Shown here piece by piece: positions 54,149-62,271 of a DNA stretch of 64,000 nucleotides. The first letter of the stretch is position 1. Every line of letters starts with the position of its first letter. The translations under genes were made by a program, and so were the position numbers. The notes beneath the pieces are model-generated. The model saw only the letters and a list, made by a program, of their open reading frames with translations, made no database searches and had not been told where the DNA came from. This DNA is from Streptomyces cellulosae (GTDB lineage: Bacteria; Actinomycetota; Actinomycetes; Streptomycetales; Streptomycetaceae): assembly GCA_014655195.1 (NCBI GenBank), contig BNBH01000026.1, positions 51,652 through 115,651 on the forward strand, in the 5' to 3' direction.

Positions 54149-54901
54149 ATGCCGTCCCGCACCAGCCGCACTCCCGGGGCAGACCCGGCAGGCAGTGAAC
54201 TCGACCAGGAGCGCCTGCTGTCCGCTGCCGTGCGGCTCGCCGGCGAACTGCCAGCGGCACGGGCGGTGGTCGGTGTGCTGCGCGGGGGCAGTGCGGACCA
54301 CGAACGGGCCGTGACTCTGTGCCGGCGCCTGACGAACCAGGGCGTCCGGAGCGTCGAGCTCAGCCCGGTGCCCTCGACCGAGCGGAGCCCTCGTGCGCCC
54401 CGGAGCCGACAACGACCCCGCGTCCACTTCCTGCTGTACGCGGGCGGCTCCTTGCGGGATCAGGCCCTACGCGCCGCGGCCTTGTGGGACCTGCCCCTGC
54501 TCGTCGAACGCCCACCGGACCAGAGTCCTTCCGAACTGATCGGCTTCAGCGCCCACCGGCGACACGTCATCGGCATCCATCTTCCCGGCGGCGACCTCGA
54601 TATCGCCGTCCGCCAGGCAACCATCACCTGTCTTCAGCCCCACGCCGGCAGCGCCTCCCTGCTCCTGGACAACGAGAAAATCACCGCCCCCGCCGAGCAG
54701 CCCCTCCGTATCGACCTGACGGTCCAGGGCAGTCTCGAGGTGCACAGCGACGCCTTCGCTACCCGACGCGTCCGGCGTCTGCGCTACGCACGTCCATGGG
54801 GCGCCTACCGGCTCGACATCGACGGCACCTCAGCGCTCGACGTCCGCGCCCCGTTGCGTGTGGAGCCCATGCCTGGCCGTCTCCACCTGCTCCACCCGTG
54901 A
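54149..54901 (+). CDS. Uncharacterised protein with possible lipid/NAD-kinase-like fold
   Basis: 250 aa from ATG 54149 (AGGAG five bases upstream; ATG 54128 is an alternative). Segments: ARAVVGVLRGGSADHERAV, HFLLYAGGSLRDQALRAAAL, then a beta-rich C-terminal half (LRIDLTVQGSLEVHSDAF; YRLDIDGTSALDVRAPLRVE; MPGRLHLLHP). The LDIDG / P.R...PG.L pattern recalls the C-terminal beta domain of diacylglycerol-kinase-like enzymes, but no catalytic GGDGT is present, so the assignment is tentative. A shortened relative lies at 47075. Driven by MerR-type site 8. Confidence 0.65.
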   Translation: MPSRTSRTPGADPAGSELDQERLLSAAVRLAGELPAARAVVGVLRGGSADHERAVTLCRRLTNQGVRSVELSPVPSTERSPRAPRSRQRPRVHFLLYAGGSLRDQALRAAALWDLPLLVERPPDQSPSELIGFSAHRRHVIGIHLPGGDLDIAVRQATITCLQPHAGSASLLLDNEKITAPAEQPLRIDLTVQGSLEVHSDAFATRRVRRLRYARPWGAYRLDIDGTSALDVRAPLRVEPMPGRLHLLHP

Positions 54902-55047
54902 ACGCGGGCGAGGCAGTACCTGTGGTACCGCCACGGCAGCCGCTCTCGGTTGACCCCGGCCGTCCGGTCCGGACAGCCTCGAGCTGCACGGGTGACGCGA
55001 GGCACGGGTGCAGAAGTGGGGACGCTGCGCAGTGGAAAGGACGGGGG

Positions 55048-55443
55048 TCAGTCGCTCGTGGGAAGCCTGCGGTGCAGTGCGGCGGCGAAGTCCTCGGCCA
55101 TTTCCAGACGTGCACGCAGCGTCTCGCACCGAGCGTCGACGACCTGGCGGTAGGAATCCAGCCGCTCCCGCAAACGCTCGGTGTCTCCACCGGCCTCACC
55201 GGCCGCCTTGAGGCTGTCGATGAGATCGAGCAGCTCCCGGGTCTCCTCCAAGGAGAAGTCCAGAGGCTTCATCCGGCGGATCACCATGAGGCGTTCGACG
55301 TCGGTTTCTGTGTAGAGGCGGAACCCGCCCCTGCTGCGGGCGGAGGGTACGGCGAGACCCACTTCCTCGTAGTGACGGATCGTGCGCAGGGACAGGCCGG
55401 TCCGTTCGGCCACCTCGCCGATCTGCATCTGCCGGTCAGTCAT
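55048..55443 (-). CDS. MerR-family regulator 4
   Basis: 131 aa from ATG 55443. MQIGEVAERTGLSLRTIRHY, LYTETDVERLMVIRRMKPLD, and VVDARCETLRARLEMAEDF. Paralogue of regulator 3 and, like it, divergent from a SulP transporter gene. The single Cys in DARC is conserved in all four MerR proteins of the window. Confidence 0.9.
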   Translation of the reverse strand: MTDRQMQIGEVAERTGLSLRTIRHYEEVGLAVPSARSRGGFRLYTETDVERLMVIRRMKPLDFSLEETRELLDLIDSLKAAGEAGGDTERLRERLDSYRQVVDARCETLRARLEMAEDFAAALHRRLPTSD

Positions 55444-55568
55444 CGACGCACCCTCATTCTCAGCTCTCCCGCCGAGCTCCGGATATGTGAAGTGCTCCAG
55501 CGTACGCGGGGCGCATCCCATGATCCCAGAGGTTGTTTACCTCCATTTCATAAGCCGCGACGCGCACC

Positions 55569-55588
55569 TTGCCCTCACGTTAGGGTAG
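55569..55588 (+). promoter_or_regulatory. MerR-type operator/promoter, site 9
   Basis: TTGCC CTCACGTTAG GGTAG with -10-like TAGAGT (55586-55591). Shares AAGCCGC..CGCGCACC upstream with site 2. Drives SulP 2. Confidence 0.75.
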
Positions 55589-55646
55589 AGTCGTTGACGA
55601 GGGCGCCCGCGCTGTAAAGGTATGGCACGGGCGGTCCCGCCGGAAT

Positions 55647-55773
55647 GCGGGCCCCGACCGGGCACCTCCGGCACCCCAGGACTCTTGGGCAATGACGCCC
55701 GACCGGCCGCCACCTTGGTGGCCACCCCATCCGGCAGGGCCCCCATCGAGGCCGGGCCGCCGGGGATTCCGCC
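55647..55773 (+). ncRNA. Conserved structured leader of SulP gene 2
   Basis: Partner of the leader at 35964-36093. Stem 1 GGGC-AATGAC-GCCC (55687-55700); stem 2 GGCCGCC/GGTGGCC (55705-55723). Further shared blocks: GGCCCCGAC, GGCACC, TCCGGCA.GGCCCCC and a closing GATTCCGC. Compensatory changes relative to copy 1 support the stems. Confidence 0.6.
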
Positions 55774-55847
55774 CCCCTGGCGCGGAGTCGAGTACGAAGC
55801 GCGCGTGCGTCCGGCGTGGATGCGTGCGCCCGAACAGAAACGGTTGC

Positions 55848-57350
55848 ATGTCCTCACCGCTGTCCCAAGCCCCCAAGCTGCGCATGTCCAAGCCCGACTG
55901 GCTCGCCTCCCCGAAGGTCTTCCGCACCGAGGTGCTGGCCGGCCTGGTCGTGGCGCTGGCTCTGATTCCGGAAGCGATCTCTTTCTCGATCATCGCCGGA
56001 GTCGACCCGGCCGTCGGCCTCTTCGCGTCTTTCACCATGGCTGTCGTGATCTCGGTCGTGGGCGGCCGCAAGGCCATGATCTCTGCCGCCACCGGTGCGA
56101 TGGCCCTGGTCATCGCACCACTGAACCACGAGTACGGCCTCGGATACCTGATCGCCGCCGTCATCCTCGGCGGCCTCATCCAGATCCTTCTCGGCGCGCT
56201 GGGCGTGGCGAAGCTGATGCGCTTCGTGCCCCGCTCGGTGATGGTCGGCTTCGTCAACGCCCTGGCCATCCTGATCTTCATGGCCCAGGTGCCGGAGATG
56301 CGGGACGTGCCGTGGGCCGTCTACCCGCTGATCATCGGCGGCCTGGCCCTGATGGTGTTCTTCCCGAAGATCACCACGGTCATCCCGGCCCCTCTGGTCT
56401 CCATCGTCATCCTCACCGTGATCACGGTCGCGGCCGGCATCGCGGTGCCGAACGTCGGTGACAAGGGCGATCTTCCCTCGTCCCTGCCGGTACCCGGCCT
56501 GCCGGACGTGCCCTTCACGATGGACACCCTGGTCACCATCGCGCCGTACGCCTTCGCCTTCGCGCTGGTCGGTCTGATGGAGTCACTGATGACGGCCAAG
56601 CTCGTCGACGACATCACCGACACCCACTCCAACAAGACCCGTGAATCCCTCGGCCAGGGCATCGCCAACGTCATCACCGGATTCTTCGGCGGCATGGGCG
56701 GTTGCGCCATGATCGGCCAGACGATGATCAACGTGAAGACGTCCGGCGCTCGCACCCGCCTGTCGACCTTCCTCTCCGGTGTCTTCCTCCTCGTCCTCGT
56801 GGTGGTCTTCGGCCCGGTCGTCTCCACCATTCCGATGGCCGCCCTGGTCGCCGTGATGATCCTCGTCGCGTTCGGCACGTTCGACTGGCACTCCGTCCAG
56901 CCCAAGACCCTCAAGCGTATGCCGGTCGGCGAGACCGTGGTCATGGCCGTCACCGTCGCCTGCGTCGTGGCCACCCACAACCTCGCCATCGGCGTGATCG
57001 TCGGCTGCGTCACCGCCATGGTCATCTTCGCCAAGCGCGTCGCGCATCTCGCCGAGGTCTCCGGCGTCGTCGACCCGGACGGCAACCAGGTCGTCTACGC
57101 GGTCACCGGCGAACTGTTCTTCGCCTCCTCTAACGACCTCGTCTACCAGTTCAACTACAAAGACGACCCCGACGACGTGGTCATCGACCTGTCCGACGCC
57201 CACATCTGGGACGCTTCCTCCGTCGCCGCTCTGGACGCCATAGAGACCAAGTACAACGAGCGTGGCAAGAAGGTCACCATCATCGGCCTCAACAAAGCCA
57301 GCGCCGAAATGCACGAGAAGCTGGCCGGCCAGCTCGCCGGCAGCCACTGA
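55848..57350 (+). CDS. SulP-family anion transporter 2 (with STAS domain)
   Basis: 500 aa; paralogue of SulP 1 with nearly identical membrane domain (EVLAGLVVALALIPEAISFS; GGMGGCAMIGQTMINVK) and STAS domain (DDVVIDLSDAHIWDASSVAA). The two differ mainly in conservative positions and the last 20 residues. Same start context (CGGTTGCATGTCCTCACCG). Followed at 206 bases by the cyclopropane synthase gene. Confidence 0.93.
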   Translation: MSSPLSQAPKLRMSKPDWLASPKVFRTEVLAGLVVALALIPEAISFSIIAGVDPAVGLFASFTMAVVISVVGGRKAMISAATGAMALVIAPLNHEYGLGYLIAAVILGGLIQILLGALGVAKLMRFVPRSVMVGFVNALAILIFMAQVPEMRDVPWAVYPLIIGGLALMVFFPKITTVIPAPLVSIVILTVITVAAGIAVPNVGDKGDLPSSLPVPGLPDVPFTMDTLVTIAPYAFAFALVGLMESLMTAKLVDDITDTHSNKTRESLGQGIANVITGFFGGMGGCAMIGQTMINVKTSGARTRLSTFLSGVFLLVLVVVFGPVVSTIPMAALVAVMILVAFGTFDWHSVQPKTLKRMPVGETVVMAVTVACVVATHNLAIGVIVGCVTAMVIFAKRVAHLAEVSGVVDPDGNQVVYAVTGELFFASSNDLVYQFNYKDDPDDVVIDLSDAHIWDASSVAALDAIETKYNERGKKVTIIGLNKASAEMHEKLAGQLAGSH

Positions 57351-57556
57351 GACCGGCCGCCCCTTCCCGCCGACCACGGACCGCGGGCAGGGGTGGCCTT
57401 CGGCACGCGGGCCGGGTCGGGGCCAAGCCCTGACCACTTCCCGGCCCGGCCCGCGTTCCCGCCGCTCAGCCCCAGGGCGGGGCGGCGCCGGACTGCCCGC
57501 CGCAGCTCCCTCTCCCGCACGCCGAGAGCAACGACCATCCAGGAGGTACGGAGACC

Positions 57557-58885
57557 ATGACTGACGCAGCCGGACGGCTGTCAGAGATGGCGAAGCAGGC
57601 GCTGGGAAGGCCGCTGCCGCTGCGGCTGCGTGCCTGGGACGGTAGTGAAGCAGGCCCTACCACCGGACCCGTCCTCGTCATCCGTGACCACCGTGCACTG
57701 CACCGACTGGCATGGAAACCGGGAGAACTCGGCCTTGCCCGGGCCTGGGTGGCCGGGGAGATCGACCTGGAGGGCGACCTGTACGAGGGCCTGGCCAAGC
57801 TCTCCGGCCTTATCTGGGACCGCGGTGAGCCCGAAACCCGGCGCCCGGCTCTCCGGCGTACGCTCACCGCACTGCGCGACCCCCGCAACCTGCGCCTCGC
57901 CGCCGATCTCCTCGCCTTGGCCGGGCCCGCCCTGCCCCCGATGCCACCGCGCGAGGAGGCCGCCTCCCATCGCGGTCCACTGCACAGCCTGCGCCGGGAC
58001 CGAGACGCCATCAGCCACCACTACGACGTCGGCAACGACTTCTACTCACTGGTCCTGGGCCCCTCCATGGTCTACTCGTGCGCCTACTGGGAGGGTCCGG
58101 ACGCCACCCTCGAAGACGCCCAGCAGGCCAAGCTCGACCTGATCTGCCGCAAACTCGGCCTCCACCCCGGCCATCGCCTCCTCGATGTCGGCTGCGGCTG
58201 GGGCTCGATGGTGCTCCACGCCGTCGAGCACTACGGCGTCGAAGCGGTCGGCGTCACCATCTCCACGGAACAGGCGGAACTCGCTCGCAAGCGTCTGGCC
58301 GACGCCGGTCTGACCGACCGGGCCGAAATCCGCGTCCAGGACTACCGCGAGATCGACGACGGCCCCTACGACGCCATCTCCTCCATCGGCATGGCCGAAC
58401 ACGTCGGATCCACGCAGTACCGCGCCTATGCCGGGACCCTCCACTCCCTCCTCAAGCCCGGTGGCAGGCTCCTGAACCACCAGATCGCGCGTCGCCCGCT
58501 CAAGGACGACGACGCCTACCGGATCGACGAGTTCATCGACCGCTATGTCTTCCCCGACGGCGAACTCGCACCCGTCGCCACCACCGCGGCCCTGCTCGAA
58601 GAAGCCGGATTCGAAGTGCGCGACGTGGAAGCCCTGCGCGAGCACTACGCGCTCACCCTGCGCGCCTGGGTAACCAACCTGGAGAAGCACTGGTCCCAGG
58701 CCACGCGGCTCACCACGGCCGGCCGCGCCAGAGTCTGGCGCCTCTACATGGCCGCCTCCGTCCTCGCCTTCGAGCAGAACAACATCGGCGTCAACCAGAT
58801 CCTCGCCGTACGCACCACCACCGGCGGCAACGCGAAGATGCCCCGCACCCGGGGCCACTGGCTGTATAGCACCACCACCGGCTGA
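57557..58885 (+). CDS. cfa: Cyclopropane-fatty-acyl-phospholipid synthase
   Basis: 442 aa; AGGAGGTACGGAG before ATG. N-terminal lipid-binding domain (~1-145), then SAM methyltransferase domain: ISHHYDVGNDFYSLVLGPSM, LLDVGCGWGSMVLHAVEHYG, GVTISTEQAELARKRL, SSIGMAEHVG, and the C-terminal FEQNNIGVNQILAV. Adds methylene bridges to membrane lipid double bonds, typically under acid or solvent stress. Likely co-transcribed with SulP 2. Confidence 0.94.
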   Translation: MTDAAGRLSEMAKQALGRPLPLRLRAWDGSEAGPTTGPVLVIRDHRALHRLAWKPGELGLARAWVAGEIDLEGDLYEGLAKLSGLIWDRGEPETRRPALRRTLTALRDPRNLRLAADLLALAGPALPPMPPREEAASHRGPLHSLRRDRDAISHHYDVGNDFYSLVLGPSMVYSCAYWEGPDATLEDAQQAKLDLICRKLGLHPGHRLLDVGCGWGSMVLHAVEHYGVEAVGVTISTEQAELARKRLADAGLTDRAEIRVQDYREIDDGPYDAISSIGMAEHVGSTQYRAYAGTLHSLLKPGGRLLNHQIARRPLKDDDAYRIDEFIDRYVFPDGELAPVATTAALLEEAGFEVRDVEALREHYALTLRAWVTNLEKHWSQATRLTTAGRARVWRLYMAASVLAFEQNNIGVNQILAVRTTTGGNAKMPRTRGHWLYSTTTG

Positions 58886-58928
58886 CCAGGCCGGGCACCG
58901 AGGCGGGGCCAGCCCCCTCGCCAGCCGT

Positions 58929-59192
58929 GCCCACCCACACAAGACGGAGCTCTTCCTCAACCGCGCCGCGGAGCCCGGCGGCGGCGCGGACGACTTCGTA
59001 CGCTTCGTCGTCATCAGCGGCGACGGCAATCTGCAGCCCGAGCTGGCCGAGGAGGCCAGCGTGTACCTGGGATGTACCCGACGCGTGGACGTTTTCATCG
59101 ACTTCTCCCACTGCCAGGCCGGTGACCAGATGTTCTCCTGGGGAACCGGCTGGAGCAGGAGCGACCGCACGGTCCCATTGGGCAGCATCTGA
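58929..59192 (+). pseudogene. Possible 5'-truncated gene fragment
   Basis: Frame encoding HKTELFLNRAAEPGGGADDF, then VRFVVISGDGNLQPELAEEA, then SVYLGCTRRVDVFIDFSHCQ, ending WSRSDRTVPLGSI stop. It reads like a genuine domain but has no start codon in frame after the cfa gene. Family not recognised. Confidence 0.4.
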
Positions 59193-59560
59193 CGGACCCA
59201 CGGGTGATCCGTGACCATCGGTGGCTGCGCTTCGACGTCGTGGGTGGCGGGGTGCCCGACTCAGCCGGATTTCGGACTACGACCTCCTACGTACGGCGGC
59301 GGCTTCGTCGGCGGGCGGCAGCGGACGGAACCGCTTCCCCCGCCCCGAGCGAGCCGTCTCTGCCAGGGTGGGCGGTCAGTGTGCGCATGGTGGGCAACCC
59401 TCTTGGCTCACCTTCCCGGAGCCGCATCCCCGCACGGCCCATGCGGGGCCCCGTACGGTCTGCGGGAGGCGTCCGGGTGGCTTCACGTTTGTCCGGCCCG
59501 CCGACGGGTCACACATTTCCCCATCCGCGAGCCATCGAAAGGGCGCCCGAGGAGCACCCC
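59193..59560. other. Interval without a gene
   Basis: 368 bp. The frame continuous with the brkB-like gene is open here but Arg/Pro/Ser-rich and not protein-like; treated as non-coding promoter DNA. Confidence 0.4.
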
Positions 59561-60358
59561 GTGCACCGCTTCCGACATCCGTTCCGCCGTGTGTGGGACG
59601 GGCTGGCTGCGTCCGCCCTCGTCCAGCGTGGCCGGGACCTGGAGCTGATGCACCGGGCCATGGGGTTCGCCACGCTCGCCCTGGTAACGCTGGCGCCGCT
59701 GCTGATCGTGGTGGCCGCCTTCGACCCCCTGGGGCGCGGCGGGTTCGCATCGTGGCTGGCCGACGGTATGGGGCTGGCCGACAGGTCCGCCCGGGTGCTG
59801 ACCGACATCATCAGTCCGCCGCCCAAGATCGTCGGTCCGACGAGTGTGTGGGGCGGTATCGCGCTCGCCGTGTTCGGCGTGACCTTCGCGGCGAGCGTGC
59901 AGAACGGCTACGAACGCATCTGGGAATTGCCCTCCGGCCCGTGGCACCGTGTCTGGCGCCAGCTGACCTGGGTGGTCATGCTGACTGCGTATCTCTACCA
60001 GGAGTCCCATACGCGGGTCGGCTTTCACGGACCGGCGCGGATCGCGCTGTCCACTACCGCCGGCCTGCTGTTCTTCTGGTGGGGGCAGCACTTCCTCCTG
60101 GGTAGCCAGGTCCGCTGGCGCGACCTGCTGCCGGGGGCGATCGCGACCGTGGTGGGCCTGATCGGCCTGCGCGGCTTCTCGTACCTCGTCTTCACGCCGC
60201 TCATCCTCGACAACGCGATCAGTTACGGCACAGTTGGCATCGTGCTGGTGGTGGAGTCCTGGCTGATCGGGGTCGGGTTCGTCGTCTTCGGCGGCGCGAT
60301 GGTCGGCCACTGGCTCTGCGAGCACCACTGGTGGACACGCACCATCGACCATGAATGA
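59561..60358 (+). CDS. YihY/BrkB-family membrane protein
   Basis: 265 aa from GTG 59561 (CGAGGAG eight bases upstream). About six hydrophobic segments (GFATLALVTLAPLLIVVAAF; VWGGIALAVFGVTFAASVQN; ARIALSTTAGLLFFWWGQHF; VGIVLVVESWLIGVGFVVFG). Family members are of unknown function despite old 'ribonuclease BN' and 'virulence factor' labels. Follows the cfa gene on the same strand. Confidence 0.8.
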   Translation: MHRFRHPFRRVWDGLAASALVQRGRDLELMHRAMGFATLALVTLAPLLIVVAAFDPLGRGGFASWLADGMGLADRSARVLTDIISPPPKIVGPTSVWGGIALAVFGVTFAASVQNGYERIWELPSGPWHRVWRQLTWVVMLTAYLYQESHTRVGFHGPARIALSTTAGLLFFWWGQHFLLGSQVRWRDLLPGAIATVVGLIGLRGFSYLVFTPLILDNAISYGTVGIVLVVESWLIGVGFVVFGGAMVGHWLCEHHWWTRTIDHE

Positions 60359-60399
60359 CCCCCTCGCCGCCGACGCCCCGTCCAACCTTCGATCTCTAC

Positions 60400-60962
60400 G
60401 GGCGATCAGCCTGCGCGTCGGGACGACATTCTGGGAGGTCTGCCTCTGCGCATCGACTTGTCCGTACGCCGTCTGTACGAACCCGACGTGCCCGAAAGTG
60501 ACCTTCGCCGAGCAAGTGCCGGGGCTGACCATGCGTTACCAGCGGCGCACACCACGTTGTAGTGCCTGGTAGAGGCCGTCGCTGTGGTGCTGGCCGGCGG
60601 GGACGGAGCCCGGATGCCGCGGATCCCGAACGTCGCGGCTCTCGCGGTGCACCGCTCTGTCTCAGCTGATGCGGGTGCCGCTTTCGCCACTGGAGACACC
60701 CCGGGTGCTGAGAGTGGATGACTTCGCGCTCTACGGCGACACCTACGGCCCCCTTCTGGCCGACCCAACCACCCAGCTCCCGCTCACCCTCTGGGGAGGG
60801 ACGGACGCGGAACAGCTCAGCCAGTGGCTCCGCGAGCACCCAGGTGTCGAGGTCGCGTGCCGCGACGGCTCCCTCACCTACCGGCAGTGCATCACACTGG
60901 CGCCCCGACGCGGTACAGGCAGCGACCGCCTCCACCTCTGGAGGCTCAGACTCGATCGGTGA
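60400..60962 (+). pseudogene. ISL3-family transposase remnant
   Basis: Decayed in several frames. Zinc-finger part: LPLRIDLSVRRLY in one frame, then CTNPTCPKVTFAEQVPGLTM and RYQRRTP in another. Catalytic-domain part: LRVDDFALYGDTYGPLLADP, then LREHPGVEVACRDGSLTY and SDRLHLWRL. The DDFAL and HPGVEV-CRD landmarks identify ISL3; large internal and 3' parts are missing. Confidence 0.75.
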
Positions 60963-61039
60963 GGCTGTCGGCAGTGCTCGACAAGTCGAGCCGCGGATGC
61001 ATCGAGCCCGCCAACTTCCCCCGGTTGTGTGAGACTTTG

Positions 61040-61318
61040 TGAGACGTGAGAGGGTCTGGGGCGTGAGTGAGACACCGTCGAACACCCTGCAATACCGCTT
61101 TGACGGGCCAGAAGAGACCCCGGTCCTGATCCTCGGTCCCTCACTGGGTACCACATGGTTGTAGAGACCGTCCGCGGGCGTCCACGTCAGTCCACGGAGG
61201 GCGCGTAACAGCAGGTCAGGGCATCGAGGTCCGGGGGAGTCGGTGCAGTTGGTGACAGACGCGTGACAGCGCCCGTGAGACGACGAGGCCCCACCGGGAG
61301 TCCGGCGGGGCCTCGTCG
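61040..61318 (+). repeat. Island junction repeat, right copy
   Basis: Same order of elements as 18961-19250: GACGTGAGAGGGTCTG, pcaD-like start, TTGTAGAGACCGTCCGCGGG, GTCAGTCCA, GTGACAG, then a hairpin with 17-nt arms (61281-61297 / 61302-61318, one mismatch). The pcaD part is clearly diverged from the left copy, so it was not produced by recent duplication. Confidence 0.65.
61063..61164 (+). pseudogene. 5' remnant of pcaD-like enol-lactonase, second copy
   Basis: GTG frame SETPSNTLQYRFDGPEETPV, then LILGPSLGTTW, ending at TAG three codons earlier relative to the left copy. Only the first ~32 codons exist. Confidence 0.75.
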
Positions 61319-61326
61319 TAACTGGG

Positions 61327-61602
61327 TTAGTGCATCGGATGGCACCCGCTGCGGGCATCGTTGTACTCCGGATCTCCGCTCTCGAGCACCCGTAGCAGGG
61401 ACGCCGTGACGACGCGCGTCTTACGGCCGATGTGTAGCACGCGGCACGGAAAGCGTCCGCTGCGGACCAGGTCGTAGCCCTTTGCTCGGGAGAATCCAAG
61501 AGCCCTTGAAGCATCCTCCACGCTTCCCGTTCCGTCCCAGGTGGCACGGATGTACGTAGGGCTGTAGCGAGGACTCAGTGTCCCGTCGATCTCTGTGGGC
61601 AT
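61327..61602 (-). CDS. Excisionase-like HTH protein
   Basis: 91 aa from ATG 61602 (an in-frame ATG at 61635 is possible). MerR/AlpA-type winged-helix phrase SVEDASRALGFSRAKGYDLV, then RSGRFPCRVLHIGRKTRVVT, ASLLRVLES, as in recombination directionality factors of actinomycete integrative elements. No integrase gene follows before the junction repeat; one may have been lost. Confidence 0.7.
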   Translation of the reverse strand: MPTEIDGTLSPRYSPTYIRATWDGTGSVEDASRALGFSRAKGYDLVRSGRFPCRVLHIGRKTRVVTASLLRVLESGDPEYNDARSGCHPMH

Positions 61603-61801
61603 TCCAGCTTCTTCAGTCTTGGCGGCGGATACCATCCGTGTCGGTCGTACGGAGGGCCAACGCCGCAGGTGGTCGGGGGGAGACCATCAATACTCCGCGC
61701 CATCGCCGGTTTGGCTAACCGGCGATTCGGAGCTATGGTGCCCCACATCCCAATAGCGGCCCCGTCGAACGGGGTCATGTCCCTTGTAGTGGTGTAGGCG
61801 A

Positions 61802-62264
61802 TCAGTCGTTTGATGTGGTGGGTAGGACGATCGCGTCATCGGGATAGAGGGCGTCCATGCTCTCGTTGGAGAGGTAGCGGCGGGGGAAGGCGATCCATTC
61901 GTCGTGGAGTTCGGCGAGGACCGCGGTGGCGAGGCGGAGGACTGCGGGTGGGTTCGGGAAGACTTGGACGACGTCGGTGCGGCGTTTGATCTCCCGGTTC
62001 AGCCGTTCCAGCGGGTTCGTGGACTGGATCTTCTTCCAGTGCTGGTGAGGAAAGTCCGCGAAGGCGGTCAGGTCCTCCTTGGCTTCCAGCAACATCTCTC
62101 TGACCTTCGGAAACTGCCGACCGAGCATGTCGGCGACGGTGTCGAGCTGGGTGCGGACAGCGTCCGCGGTGGGCTGGGCGAAGACCGTGCGGATCGTGGC
62201 TGCGACCATCTCCGCCGACCCTTTCGGGATGACGGCGAAGACGTTGCGGACGAAGTCGAAGCTG
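61802..62264 (-). pseudogene. IS256-family transposase, C-terminal fragment
   Basis: About 150 codons: NVFAVIPKGSAEMVAATIRT, then HQHWKKIQSTNPLERLNREI, then KRRTDVVQVFPNPPAVLRLA, ending near LPTTSND. This is the Mutator/IS256 end with the catalytic Glu region. The 5' two thirds are absent, cut at ~62264 where the ISAzo13-type element begins. Confidence 0.85.
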
Positions 62265-62271
62265 TAAGGAA

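Noticed and set aside
59204..59560. 119-codon upstream extension of the BrkB-like protein
   Set aside because: Composition is not protein-like, whereas GTG 59561 has a strong ribosome site and begins the family's usual N-terminus.
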